Source: Humidesulfovibrio sp.
GTDB lineage: Bacteria > Desulfobacterota > Desulfovibrionia > Desulfovibrionales > Desulfovibrionaceae
DNA length: 64,000 bases
Reading direction: 5' to 3'
NCBI RefSeq assembly: GCF_031082295.1
Contig: NZ_JAVHLD010000001.1
Coordinates: 1 to 64,000 of the forward strand
In this document: piece after piece, positions 45,280 through 54,028 of the stretch
How the letters are laid out: the number at the start of each line of letters is the position of its first letter
Numbering within the stretch: the stretch's first letter is position 1
Program-made: the position numbers and the translations under genes
Notes under the pieces: generated by a model
The model's input: the letters and a program-made list of their open reading frames with translations, nothing else
Told to the model about the DNA's origin: nothing
Database searches by the model: none

Positions 45280-47447
45280 GGCGCGGCAACCTCCAGATTC
45301 CCGCTGCGCAGGCCAGCAATGTCGACGAAACCGGCGGCATCGACGCGCGCGTTGGCGGGCTTGGCCAGTGCGGTTCCGCTGGCCTGCAGCGTTGCGCCGG
45401 GCGCAAACCCCGCCAGACGGATGCGACCCGCTGCGCCGAAGCCGTTGTAGCCCAGCGACACCCTGCCCTTGCCCGGCCTGAAGTCCGAGACATGGCCCGT
45501 GGCCTCGGCCAGATACGGCAACGGCTCGGGCTTGCCCGTCCTCGGCTCGAAGGACAGCACGGCCCTGTCCGCCCCAGGCGCCAGGGACACGTACAGCCCC
45601 TCCTTCTGCCGGGAATACCCCAGGACGTTCTGCGAGCGCTCCAGGTTGGGCGCTGGCGCGTCGGCGTCCAGACGCAGGGTCAGGCTCTTGCCATAGTTCT
45701 CGATGTGATAGACTCCAGGCCCTGCGCGCAGGACGCGGACCTTGATGTAGTCGCGCGCGGCCTCCAGGTACTGGGTGGTGAACACCGGGGCCAGCGGCAG
45801 GGTCATGACGAAGCCGTACACGTCTTCCAAGGCCCGCACCGAGGCCTCGTGCTCTCCGCTGAAGAAGTGGTAGTAGATGTCGATGGGCTTGAGCCGCCTG
45901 GGCGAGCCAGTGCGCTTTATGGTCTCGATGACCGCGCGGTAGCCGTAGAACGGCCCGGTCCAGAGATTGGTCATGACGTTCTCGTTGGCCATGGCCGTGA
46001 ACATCTGCACCCTGTTTCCCACCACACGGAACATGGGCGAGACGCTGGACAAGGAGTTGCTCCGCTGGTCCAGCATGGTGTCGCCGCCGTTGATGTTGAA
46101 CAGGCCCTGGTCGTCGACGCGGGCGATCTGCTGCGCCGTGGGCAAGCAGTCGCCCGACCACTGGAGCAGGCGGCAGGGCTTGTCCGGCGGGCTGAGCGAG
46201 CTGACGAACCGCATGGACCCGTCGATCTCCTGGGCCAGATTGAAGGTATACCCAGGGATCTTGTAGGGGAACCGGTTCTCGTACCTGGTCTTTGTCTTGC
46301 CCTTCTCGTTCCAATAAAACGGATGCGAATACGTGTGGCTTCCCGGCTCGACGTTGGGCATGCGGAACAGTTCCCGCGCAACGTCCTGGGCCTGCCTAGC
46401 GCGCTTGGAGTCGGTGGCGATCTTGGGGTCCACGTCTGCCACGATGAGCGAGAGGGTCACCGGAAAGTTGACGCGCTTGTAGATGCGGTCGCGCAGGACC
46501 TCGGCGCACATCTGCTTGCTGCCCACCTGCGAATACCCGGCGAAGCCGTCGGCATCCACATGGGAGAAGGCCATGCGCAGGCCGTTCAGCGTTGTCACGT
46601 CCGGGACGGGGATGTTGCGCCCCTTGAGACCGAAGCAATCCGCCACGAAGGCGAAGGGATCCAGGTACCACTTCCGGCGGTTGTCGCCTGTGGACTCCTC
46701 CCAGTAGATATGATGCTCCGCAGCGAACCCGCCGGATGCGCCGACGAACACGGCAGGATACTCCTTGCCGGGACGAGCCGGGTGCTTCAGGCTCGCGTAG
46801 ACCTTGAGGTCGGGGCTCTTCTGCTCGAAAAAGCTGGTGACGACGGGCTGCGGCGGCAGCCGACGCTCGAAGTCCATGAGGCCCGGCGCCTTGTGGGCGT
46901 AGCGAAAGGCGCGCTGATCCAGACCCAGCAGGCTGGACGGGGCCACGCCAAGCTGCGCGAACACCGCGCGCGAAAGCTGGTCCACATCGGCGAAGTCGGC
47001 CCCCTGGGCCAGAGACACGCCGAGATGCCCGAGAATCATGACGCGCTTGCCCGCCTTGAGCTGCCTGAGCAGCCAGGGCAGATAGGGCCGTGGCTTGCGC
47101 ACCGCGTTCTGGCCGAGGGTCGTGACCACGCCAAGGGTGTCGGACATGGCCGCGTCATCCGGCAGCGCCTGCGAGTTGATGTCCTGGAAATAGGGTACGA
47201 GGCCGTAGTAGTCGAAGACCATCTGGAAGCCCTGGTGCACGATGTTGTCGTCAGGGCCGGCCCCTGCGGAGCCGTCGTACAGCACGAGCACCCTGCGCGG
47301 CACAAGCTCCGGCGCCGCGGGCGCAGTCTTGCCGCCCGCCTTGGCCGCCAGGGCGCAAAGGGGAAGCAGGGCCAGCGCGAACAGGCAGAGGAGGCTAGCG
47401 GTCCAGCGTGTGATAGAACACCTGGTCCAGCGCAAGCGTGCTGACAT
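45276..47447 (-). CDS. pelA: PelA deacetylase part, separate gene
   Basis: Periplasmic polysaccharide deacetylase, 723 residues. An N-terminal hydrophobic stretch (about 16-35) serves as signal or anchor, followed by a reductase-like Rossmann domain (50-160) and a CE4-type domain. Metal motifs are HVDAD at 296-300 and HTYSH at 371-375. The C-terminal ~150 residues are beta-rich. It matches the second and later domains of Pseudomonas PelA. Its 5' end overlaps the hydrolase gene by about 50 nt; ATG at 47447 is preferred over TTG at 47456, with AGGA 11 nt upstream. Confidence 0.87.
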   Translation of the reverse strand: MSARLRWTRCSITRWTASLLCLFALALLPLCALAAKAGGKTAPAAPELVPRRVLVLYDGSAGAGPDDNIVHQGFQMVFDYYGLVPYFQDINSQALPDDAAMSDTLGVVTTLGQNAVRKPRPYLPWLLRQLKAGKRVMILGHLGVSLAQGADFADVDQLSRAVFAQLGVAPSSLLGLDQRAFRYAHKAPGLMDFERRLPPQPVVTSFFEQKSPDLKVYASLKHPARPGKEYPAVFVGASGGFAAEHHIYWEESTGDNRRKWYLDPFAFVADCFGLKGRNIPVPDVTTLNGLRMAFSHVDADGFAGYSQVGSKQMCAEVLRDRIYKRVNFPVTLSLIVADVDPKIATDSKRARQAQDVARELFRMPNVEPGSHTYSHPFYWNEKGKTKTRYENRFPYKIPGYTFNLAQEIDGSMRFVSSLSPPDKPCRLLQWSGDCLPTAQQIARVDDQGLFNINGGDTMLDQRSNSLSSVSPMFRVVGNRVQMFTAMANENVMTNLWTGPFYGYRAVIETIKRTGSPRRLKPIDIYYHFFSGEHEASVRALEDVYGFVMTLPLAPVFTTQYLEAARDYIKVRVLRAGPGVYHIENYGKSLTLRLDADAPAPNLERSQNVLGYSRQKEGLYVSLAPGADRAVLSFEPRTGKPEPLPYLAEATGHVSDFRPGKGRVSLGYNGFGAAGRIRLAGFAPGATLQASGTALAKPANARVDAAGFVDIAGLRSGNLEVAAP

Positions 47448-48264
47448 AGGGCACAAATCCTTTGCTGCGTGAATAGTCGATTGCCTCTTTAATGCGGGCC
47501 TTCTGGTCCGGTTTCGCGTAGTCGAGGGTCAGCACGGTCAGCTCCGGGTTGGCGGCAAGCCCCCGGCGCGCCGCGGCAACCAGGGCCTGTTGCACCTGCT
47601 TGGGTACAGCACGGTACTCCTTCTTCTCAAAGTCGTACTCGAACGAGAGATCTTCAATCAAAAGCGAATTGATGATGGGCGCGGCGTCCGGCAGGAGGTC
47701 GAGCCCCCGGTTCATGCAGATGTGAATGTCCGGGAAGCGCTCCCTGATCGTGCGCAGGAAGCCGAGGATGCTCGCGCGCATGCCCTCGTACTTGGCCGCG
47801 TCCTTGCCCTCGGCCAGGGCCATGGCCGAGTCGATGGTGTCGAGGAAGATGCCGTCGAAGCCCTGGGCCAGCACCTTGGGGATGACCAGATCGAGCAGGA
47901 TGCCCTGCCACTTGGGGCTGCGCATGTCGATGATGAGCGAGCCCCAGTTCTCGTTCTTCCCGGCGATGAAGCTCTGGTGCTGGGCAAGCATCCAGGTGGG
48001 GCTGGACGGATCTGACTCGCCGACGGTGACGTAGCCGAGCAGCAGCGGTTTGCCCGGCTCCTTGCGCTCCAGCGGCGGGTGCTTCATGCCGTCCAGCACC
48101 ACCAGATCGAAGCGTCCGTAGTGCGCAGGCCCGAAGTCGGTGCCGTAGTAGCACAGCCAATTCCTGTAGCGCGGGGCCTGGGCGCCCTGCGCGTCGTGAG
48201 CGGCGACGGGCAGCAGTCCCGCCAGCGTAAGCAGCAGCGTACAGAGCAGATGGCGCCTGATCAT
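47395..48264 (-). CDS. pelA: PelA glycoside-hydrolase part, separate gene (GH114-like)
   Basis: Exported 289-residue TIM-barrel protein. A signal peptide ends near residue 29. The barrel starts WLCYYGTDFGPAHYGRFDLVVLDG and includes GFDGIFLDTIDSAMAL. A candidate catalytic glutamate is E204 in LLIEDLSFEYDF, by analogy with E218 of Pseudomonas PelA. The domain is an endo-alpha-1,4-N-acetylgalactosaminidase in PelA and can cut Pel. Being separate from the deacetylase, it could be regulated or released independently. GGAGAAG precedes the ATG. Confidence 0.88.
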   Translation of the reverse strand: MIRRHLLCTLLLTLAGLLPVAAHDAQGAQAPRYRNWLCYYGTDFGPAHYGRFDLVVLDGMKHPPLERKEPGKPLLLGYVTVGESDPSSPTWMLAQHQSFIAGKNENWGSLIIDMRSPKWQGILLDLVIPKVLAQGFDGIFLDTIDSAMALAEGKDAAKYEGMRASILGFLRTIRERFPDIHICMNRGLDLLPDAAPIINSLLIEDLSFEYDFEKKEYRAVPKQVQQALVAAARRGLAANPELTVLTLDYAKPDQKARIKEAIDYSRSKGFVPYVSTLALDQVFYHTLDR

Positions 48265-48286
48265 GTCGACTTCTCCACCGTTCCGG

Positions 48287-48841
48287 CTACTTCAACTTCG
48301 AGGCCAGGGTCTTGACCATGTCTGAGCAGACCATATGCGCCAGCGAACTGAGCGAGGTGCGACCCGAGTACATGGAGCCGGTGGCGGTGACGCTCTCGGC
48401 CCAGAGGATGCGCGTCTCGGGGATGTCCAACATTTTGACGGAGATGCCCACCACGGGATCCTCGTCCACGCCCTTCTTGTAGCGGTACTCGGTCACAGCG
48501 CCATAGATGACTGTGTCCACACCCAGCGAACGGCCGACCTTGGCGGCGGCGGACTTCTCCAGCACCTCCTCCACCTCGATCTTGCCGCTGGACAGATGCT
48601 CCATCATTTCGGAACGTTCAAGCATCCTGAAGTCCGTCTGGGCGATGATCTCCGTGCTCAAGAGCTCGCCCACGATGCGGCCCGCGTTGGGCATGGAGGT
48701 CAGGTTCACCAGAGGCAGCACGACGACTTTGCGCGCACGCGAGTTCAACTGGGCCTGGTCGAGCGCCGTGGTGCGCTGGATCGTGCCACAACCAGTGACA
48801 AGGAACAGAGACAGTACGAGTAAACAGATGGCCCGCCGCAT
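48287..48841 (-). CDS. pelC: PelC outer-membrane lipoprotein
   Basis: Lipoprotein of 184 residues with lipobox LVTGC (cysteine 18). The rest is an alpha/beta domain with VVVLPLVNLTSMPNAGRIVGELLSTEI and LGVDTVIYGAVTEYRYKKG, as in PelC and other CsgG-like proteins. PelC forms a periplasmic ring under PelB that funnels the charged polymer. It is the first gene of the minus-strand pel operon. GGAGGG lies 8 nt before the ATG. Confidence 0.88.
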   Translation of the reverse strand: MRRAICLLVLSLFLVTGCGTIQRTTALDQAQLNSRARKVVVLPLVNLTSMPNAGRIVGELLSTEIIAQTDFRMLERSEMMEHLSSGKIEVEEVLEKSAAAKVGRSLGVDTVIYGAVTEYRYKKGVDEDPVVGISVKMLDIPETRILWAESVTATGSMYSGRTSLSSLAHMVCSDMVKTLASKLK

Positions 48842-48872
48842 AATGAAACCCTCCGAATGAAATCTACATCAA

Positions 48873-48907
48873 ATTATATTCCAGGCATTTGCAGTCAACC
48901 AAATGCC
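48873..48907 (-). promoter_or_regulatory. pelC promoter with overlapping palindromic operator
   Basis: Minus strand -10 TATAAT (48873-48878) with -35 TTGGTT at 18 nt (48897-48902), or TTGACT at 14 nt. Over the -35/spacer lies a perfect inverted repeat, GGCATTTG-N8-CAAATGCC at 48884-48907. The position suggests a repressor or FleQ-like regulator site. Confidence 0.65.
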
Positions 48908-49349
48908 CAAGCTGGTGAACCCGTTTCCACCGGATCACGCCCTATTGCCATCGACCAATAAAATCAAAACATCACCAATAACTATTAATCGGTCTGGTCC
49001 TTTCAAAGATTTAGATGCACGGGATACGTATCCGCGCACTTCTTCAGGCAAAATCTGCCCGCTCAATTTTTTCTCAAATAAGCACGAAGCATGCCATGTA
49101 TAGGATGTGGTTCTGCAAGCAGGAGGAGACACACGCCTCGTGGCTCTACAGAAAGCATCAGGATTTCGCAACCGTCATAGAAATTTTCAATACTGCAGGA
49201 TCGTCTCATTTGCTCGCCAGCAGGCAAAGACAAATCAAATGAATTCGTGCCGACAGGTCCTGTGCGACAAAAGGTTGGGATAATGTCGGTTCGCATGCAA
49301 AAATTTCTTGCCAACGCAGGGGGGCTTGGATTAGACAATCCTTCCCTGT
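48908..49349 (+). other. AT-richer noncoding stretch between pelC and tRNA-Val
   Basis: About 440 bases with no convincing gene. Short open frames on both strands lack Shine-Dalgarno sequences and resemble nothing known. Composition is clearly richer in A+T than the flanks, with a T-run at 49068-49073. It probably holds upstream regulatory sequence for pelC and the promoter of tRNA-Val. Confidence 0.6.
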
Positions 49350-49425
49350 GGGCGATTAACTCAGCGGTTAGAGTGCCACCTTCACACGGTGGAAGTCCCG
49401 AGTTCAAATCCCGGATCGCCCACCA
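49350..49425 (+). tRNA. tRNA-Val (anticodon CAC)
   Basis: A 76-nt cloverleaf: acceptor GGGCGAT/ATCGCCC, D-arm AACTCAGCGGTTAGAGT, anticodon stem CCACC/GGTGG with loop TTCACAC (anticodon CAC), T-arm CCGAGTTCAAATCCCGG, A73 and encoded CCA. Confidence 0.95.
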
Positions 49426-49435
49426 CCGGAAATTC

Positions 49436-49459
49436 GGCCCTGCAATGCGGGGCCTTTTT
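49436..49459 (+). terminator. Terminator of tRNA-Val
   Basis: GGCCCTGC (49436-49443) pairs with GCGGGGCC (49447-49454) with one T.G pair and a 3-nt loop, followed by TTTTT, 11 nt after the tRNA. Confidence 0.75.
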
Positions 49460-49506
49460 CGTTTCAGCCCTGCGCCATTGCCCAGCAGAACCAGAGGACA
49501 ACCGCC

Positions 49507-49986
49507 ATGCGCCTCGTGCTCTACCAACCGGAGATTCCGCCCAACACCGGCAACGTCGCCCGGCTCTGCGCGGCCCTGCGCACGCCCCTGCACCTCATCG
49601 AGCCCCTTGGCTTCAAGATCGACGACAAGCACCTCAAGCGCGCGGGGCTGGACTACTGGCCCTTTGTGGACCTCTCGGTGCACCCGCACTGGGCGGCCTT
49701 CGAGTCCGCCGCCATCGCAAGCGATCCCGCAGCGCGAGTGGTGCTCACCAGCGCCCGCGCCGGCACGCCGTTGAACGAGTATGTCTTCCGCCCCGGCGAC
49801 GCCATCGTGTTGGGCCAGGAGACCAAAGGCCTGCCGGACTTCCTCCACGACCTGTACCCGGACCGGGTGCGCATCCCAATCGCGTGTGAAGGCGTGCGCA
49901 GCCTGAACATGTCCACCGCCGCGGGCATCCTGCTCTTCGAGGCCCTGCGGCAAACCGGTGGATTGGCCGGCGGCCTGGGCAAGTAG
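49507..49986 (+). CDS. trmL: tRNA (cytidine/uridine-34-2'-O)-methyltransferase TrmL
   Basis: SPOUT-class methyltransferase of 159 residues that methylates the wobble ribose in tRNA-Leu. The family blocks are RLVLYQPEIPPNTGNVARLC at the start, IVLGQETKGLPD, and the knot motif IPIACEGVRSLNMSTAAGILLFEAL at the end, which binds S-adenosylmethionine. It lies just after tRNA-Val; no functional link to that gene is implied. Confidence 0.95.
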   Translation: MRLVLYQPEIPPNTGNVARLCAALRTPLHLIEPLGFKIDDKHLKRAGLDYWPFVDLSVHPHWAAFESAAIASDPAARVVLTSARAGTPLNEYVFRPGDAIVLGQETKGLPDFLHDLYPDRVRIPIACEGVRSLNMSTAAGILLFEALRQTGGLAGGLGK

Positions 49987-50067
49987 CTTCCGAGCCCGCG
50001 CGTCTGCCTTGCGAATCCGCCGCCGAGCGGGTACTAAGCCCTGAACAACAATCCCAAGGAGCCCTCC

Positions 50068-51087
50068 ATGCGCCTGCTCGTTACCGGCGGCTGCGGATTC
50101 ATCGGCGCCAACTTCCTCTACGCCATGCGCGCGCGCCACCCGGAGTGGCAGCTCGTGAACCTGGACAAGCTGACCTATGCCGGCAACCTGGGCAACCTGC
50201 GCGCGCTGGAGGCAGAGGCCGGAGCGCACTACTCCTTCGTCCACGGCGACATCTGCGACCGCGAGCTGGTCACCCGCATCCTTGCGGAGCAAGGGATCGA
50301 CGCGGTGGTGAACTTCGCGGCGGAGTCCCACGTGGACCGCTCCATCGACGACCCCTCGCCCTTTGTGATCACCAACGTCCTGGGCGCGCAGAACATCCTC
50401 GACTGCGCCCGGCGCGCTGGCGTTGAGCGCGTGGTCCACGTCTCCACGGACGAAGTCTACGGCAGCCTCGGCCCCACCGGGCAATTCCACGAGACCACGC
50501 CGCTTCAGCCCAACAGCCCCTACTCCGCTTCCAAGGCCGGGGCGGACATGCTGGCCCGTGCCTGCCACGAGACCTACGGACAGAACGTGGTCGTCACCCG
50601 CTGCTCCAACAACTACGGCCCGTACCAGTTCCCCGAGAAGCTCATCCCGCTCATGTACGTCAAGGCCACACGGGGAGAGGCGCTGCCCGTCTACGGCGAC
50701 GGCAAGAACGTGCGCGACTGGATATTCGTGGACGACCACTGCCGGGGGGTGGAACTGGCGCTGCTGAAGGGCCGCCCTGGCGCGGTGTACAACTTCGGCG
50801 GCGCGGCGGAGATGCCCAACATAGAAGTCGTGCGCACCATTTTGCGCCTCACCGGGCAGGACGAGGGGCTCATCCGCTTCGTTACCGACCGGCCCGGCCA
50901 CGACCGCCGCTACGCCATGAACTTCGACCTCGCGGCGGCGGAGCTCGGCTTCGCGCCCAGCGTGAGCTTCGCCGAGGGCATGGAACGCACCATCGCCTGG
51001 TACCGGGCCAACCCGGACTGGCTGGCCGAGGTGCAGAGCGGCGAATACCTGAAGTTCATGGACACCTGGTACAAGGAGCGCGCATGA
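50068..51087 (+). CDS. rfbB: dTDP-glucose 4,6-dehydratase
   Basis: Second step of dTDP-rhamnose synthesis, 339 residues. NAD motif TGGCGFIGANFL, then AAESHVDRSIDDP, the catalytic TDEVYG and YSASK (SPYSASKAG), and NNYGPYQFPEKLIPL, all RfbB/RmlB hallmarks. AAGGAG precedes the ATG. The stop overlaps the rfbD start (ATGA). rfbA and rfbC are not adjacent, so the pathway is completed elsewhere. Confidence 0.96.
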   Translation: MRLLVTGGCGFIGANFLYAMRARHPEWQLVNLDKLTYAGNLGNLRALEAEAGAHYSFVHGDICDRELVTRILAEQGIDAVVNFAAESHVDRSIDDPSPFVITNVLGAQNILDCARRAGVERVVHVSTDEVYGSLGPTGQFHETTPLQPNSPYSASKAGADMLARACHETYGQNVVVTRCSNNYGPYQFPEKLIPLMYVKATRGEALPVYGDGKNVRDWIFVDDHCRGVELALLKGRPGAVYNFGGAAEMPNIEVVRTILRLTGQDEGLIRFVTDRPGHDRRYAMNFDLAAAELGFAPSVSFAEGMERTIAWYRANPDWLAEVQSGEYLKFMDTWYKERA

Positions 51088-51980
51088 GCCTGCCGAAACG
51101 AGTTCTCGTCCTGGGCGGCGCCAACGGCATGCTGGGCCGGGCAGTGGTGACGGCTCTGGCCAGCGCCGGTGTAGCCGCCGTGGCCGCCTCCAGCGAAGAT
51201 GTGGACTATTTCGACGCCGACGACCTTGCCGACTACCTGGACGAGTTGGACGAGGACGGCGCCGAGAAAGGACTTGGGGCCGTGGACTGCATCGTCAACG
51301 CCGTGGCCTACACCCAGGTGGACAAGGCCGAGGACCAGCCAGAGGAAGCATACAAGCTCAACGCCTCCATGCCCGCGCTGGTAGGCGTCGTGGCGTTGGA
51401 GCGCCAGCTTCGGCTGGTGCACTACTCAACCGATTTCGTCTTCGACGGCAAGAAGGGGGCGCCCTACCTGCCCACGGACGACACCAATCCGCTCTCCGTC
51501 TACGGCGCGAGCAAGCTGGCGGGCGAACAGGCCCTGCTGGCGCTGGAGGTTCCGGGCCTGCTCATCCTGCGCACGGCCTGGCTCTTCGGTCCCGGCAAGA
51601 TGAATTTCGTCCGGCGCATCCTGGAACTGGCGGCGGAGCGCAAGGAGCTGAAGGTCGTGGCCGACCAGTTCGGCTCGCCCACCTGCACCACGGACCTGGC
51701 CCGCATGACCGTGGAGCTTCTGGACGCGAATGCCACCGGACTTCTCCACGCCGTGAACAGTGGCGAGGCCTCCTGGCACCAGCTGGCCTCCGAGGCCGTG
51801 CGCTTGGCCGAGCTGGACTGCCGCGTGCTGCCCATCCCCACCAGCGGCTACCCCACGCGCGCCGTGCGTCCGGCCAATTCAGCGCTCGACATGGCGGACA
51901 CCCTGCGGCTGCTTCGGCATCCCCCGCGCCACTGGCGAGAGGCCTTGGCCGAGTATGTGGCGAGCTTTCCGACTATCTGA
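51084..51980 (+). CDS. rfbD: dTDP-4-dehydrorhamnose reductase
   Basis: Final step of dTDP-L-rhamnose synthesis, 298 residues. Contains LVLGGANGMLGRAVV (nucleotide loop), NAVAYTQVDKAEDQP, HYSTDFVFDG, and the catalytic YGASK in LSVYGASKLAGEQ. Residues 40-62 hold an acidic insert (DVDYFDADDLADYLDELDED) longer than in most homologues. Coupled to rfbB by overlap. Confidence 0.93.
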   Translation: MSLPKRVLVLGGANGMLGRAVVTALASAGVAAVAASSEDVDYFDADDLADYLDELDEDGAEKGLGAVDCIVNAVAYTQVDKAEDQPEEAYKLNASMPALVGVVALERQLRLVHYSTDFVFDGKKGAPYLPTDDTNPLSVYGASKLAGEQALLALEVPGLLILRTAWLFGPGKMNFVRRILELAAERKELKVVADQFGSPTCTTDLARMTVELLDANATGLLHAVNSGEASWHQLASEAVRLAELDCRVLPIPTSGYPTRAVRPANSALDMADTLRLLRHPPRHWREALAEYVASFPTI

Positions 51981-52100
51981 TGCGGGAATCTGACGCTGGC
52001 ATTTGACGCGACGGTCTGGCACGGCTCTCTGGCGCGGCCTTCTGACGAGACGAGCTGGGCCGACTTGCCAAAGCCTGAGGATTATGGTTTGCAAGTGGCC

Positions 52101-53156
52101 ATGAAGTCCTACTTTTTCCTGCCTCCTGTGCGCCAGGCCGCTGGCGGCGTCACCGTGCTGCGGCGGATGGCGTCCTTTCTCGCCGCCTCCGGGCGGGAGG
52201 CGCACCTCGTCCCGCGCGAGATGCAGGGCGAAGGTCCCGGCTGGGCCCCTTCCGAGTCCTTTGTCGAAGCGCCCATCGTGGCCTGGGACAAGCTTGCGCT
52301 CAAGTCCGGCGACCTCTGGGTCGTGCCCGAGGGCTGGGTCAACGCCCTCACCCCCGGACTGAGCGCGGGCGCGCGTTGCCTGGTGTACGTGCAGAACTGG
52401 GCGTACCTGCTCTCGGCCCTGCCCGAGGGCGTGTCCTGGCGCATGCTGCCCGTGGACTTCCTCGCCGTGTCCGATCCGGTGGCGCAGTTCGTCGCCGCCA
52501 CCACGGGACGCGAAGCGCCGGTTCTCAGGCCCGGCATCGACACGAACCTGTTCAGCGCGCCAAAGCAGAAGCCCTCTGTTTCCGACGGGGTGCGCATCGC
52601 CTACATGCCACGCAAGAACAAGGCCCTGGCCAAGCAGATCCGCGAGACATTCAGCGCCCTGGACGAAAGCCTCGCCGCGCGCTGCCACTTCGTCGAGATC
52701 GCCGGAATGACGGCCCAGGGCGTGGCCGAGGCGCTGCAAAGCGCGCACATTTTCCTGGCCACGGGCTTCCCCGAGGGTTGCCCCCTGCCGCCGCTGGAGG
52801 CCATGGCCTGCGGCTGCCTGCCTGTGGGCTACATGGGCTTCGGCGGCGCGGACTACATGCGCCAGGCCATCGCGCCCGAAAGCGACCCCGCGCCTTTCGC
52901 CCCCTGGTGGCCCGTGCGCGATGTGCCCTGGGCCGCACACGGCGGCGGCAACGGCTTGTGGAGCGCCGACGCCGACATCCTGGGCGCGGCCCTGCATCTC
53001 AAGACCGCCGCCGAATGGTTTCTTTCCGGCAGCCCGCAGGTTGCACAGACCCTGGCCGCCACCCTGGCGAACGGGCGCGCCACCGCAGCGGCCTACACCC
53101 TGGACGTCCAGCGCCAAAACGTGCTGGACCTCTGGCAGCGCTACGAATCCACCTGA
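52101..53156 (+). CDS. Glycosyltransferase, GT-B fold, group 1-like
   Basis: A 351-residue GT-B protein. It starts MKSYFFLPPVRQAAGGVTVLRRMASFLAASG, the glycine-rich acceptor loop, and later has FPEGCPLPPLEAMACGCLPVGY, the E-x7-E-like donor-binding motif of family GT4. Donor and acceptor are not predictable. The start is uncertain because no good Shine-Dalgarno precedes any candidate; ATG 52101 fits the fold. It is 120 nt downstream of rfbD and may transfer rhamnose, which is inference. Confidence 0.82.
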   Translation: MKSYFFLPPVRQAAGGVTVLRRMASFLAASGREAHLVPREMQGEGPGWAPSESFVEAPIVAWDKLALKSGDLWVVPEGWVNALTPGLSAGARCLVYVQNWAYLLSALPEGVSWRMLPVDFLAVSDPVAQFVAATTGREAPVLRPGIDTNLFSAPKQKPSVSDGVRIAYMPRKNKALAKQIRETFSALDESLAARCHFVEIAGMTAQGVAEALQSAHIFLATGFPEGCPLPPLEAMACGCLPVGYMGFGGADYMRQAIAPESDPAPFAPWWPVRDVPWAAHGGGNGLWSADADILGAALHLKTAAEWFLSGSPQVAQTLAATLANGRATAAAYTLDVQRQNVLDLWQRYEST

Positions 53157-53170
53157 GCCCCTCGCACAGC

Positions 53171-54028
53171 ATGTCAAAAAAGAACAAGCCCCCCCGCCCG
53201 GAGCCTGAAAGCCTGGCTCTGCCGCCCTGCGGCGTGGATTCCCACGCGCACCTGGACATGGTGGAGTTCGACACCGACCGCGTGGAGCTCATGGAGCGCG
53301 CCCTTTCAAGCGGCGTGGCCCGCACCGGCAACGTGTTCCTCGGCCCCGAGGCCTATCGGATGAACCGCGCCATGTTCGCAGACCGCCCGGAGATCTTCTT
53401 CATCCTCGGTGTGCACCCCGGCAATGCCGACCAGTGCCCGCCCGAGGCGGTGGAGGCCATGCGCCAGGCCTTCCGCACCGACCCGCGCCTTCGGGCCGTG
53501 GGCGAAATCGGTCTGGACTTCTACTGGGACGACCACCCGCGCGAGCTACAGGAGAGAGTGTTTCGCGCGCAGTTGGCCCTGGCGCGGGAACTCGGCCTGC
53601 CGCCGGTGATCCACTGCCGCGACGCCTTTGACGACACCATCCGCGTGCTCAAGGACGAGGGGTTTTCCGGCCGCAAGCTGCTCTGGCACTGCTTCGGCGG
53701 CGACGAGGACCAGGCCGGGATCATCCTCGGCCACGGCTGGCACGTGAGCATCCCCGGTCCCGTGAGCTACGCCAGGAACGAGGCCCTGCACCGAGCAGTT
53801 GCCGCCATTCCGCTGGAGCGCATGCTGCTTGAGACCGACTGCCCGTACCTTTCCGCCGAGCCTTGGCGCGGCAAGCGAAACCACCCTGCCCTGCTGGGCT
53901 TCACCGCCCAGGCCGTGGCCCGCATCAAGGGCATGCCCGTGGATGCGCTCTGGCGCGCCACCGGCGACAATGCCGTCGAGTTTTTCGGCCTGACAAAATC
54001 CCCCAGCTTTCAGGAGGACCACGCATGA
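53171..54028 (+). CDS. TatD-family metal-dependent hydrolase
   Basis: TIM-barrel DNase/hydrolase of 285 residues. Metal ligands appear in VDSHAHLDM (HxH), GEIGLDFYW, PVIHCRDAFDDT, LWHCFGG and LLETDCPYLSAEPWRGKRNHP. After a charged 20-residue N-terminal extension, the family barrel is complete. The ATG at 53171 fits; the longer open frame upstream overlaps the glycosyltransferase. The stop overlaps the thioesterase gene (ATGA). Confidence 0.92.
   Translation: MSKKNKPPRPEPESLALPPCGVDSHAHLDMVEFDTDRVELMERALSSGVARTGNVFLGPEAYRMNRAMFADRPEIFFILGVHPGNADQCPPEAVEAMRQAFRTDPRLRAVGEIGLDFYWDDHPRELQERVFRAQLALARELGLPPVIHCRDAFDDTIRVLKDEGFSGRKLLWHCFGGDEDQAGIILGHGWHVSIPGPVSYARNEALHRAVAAIPLERMLLETDCPYLSAEPWRGKRNHPALLGFTAQAVARIKGMPVDALWRATGDNAVEFFGLTKSPSFQEDHA

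Noticed and set aside
49015-49242. 75-codon open frame before tRNA-Val
   Set aside because: No Shine-Dalgarno, no domain, and the frame runs through AT-rich sequence that looks noncoding.
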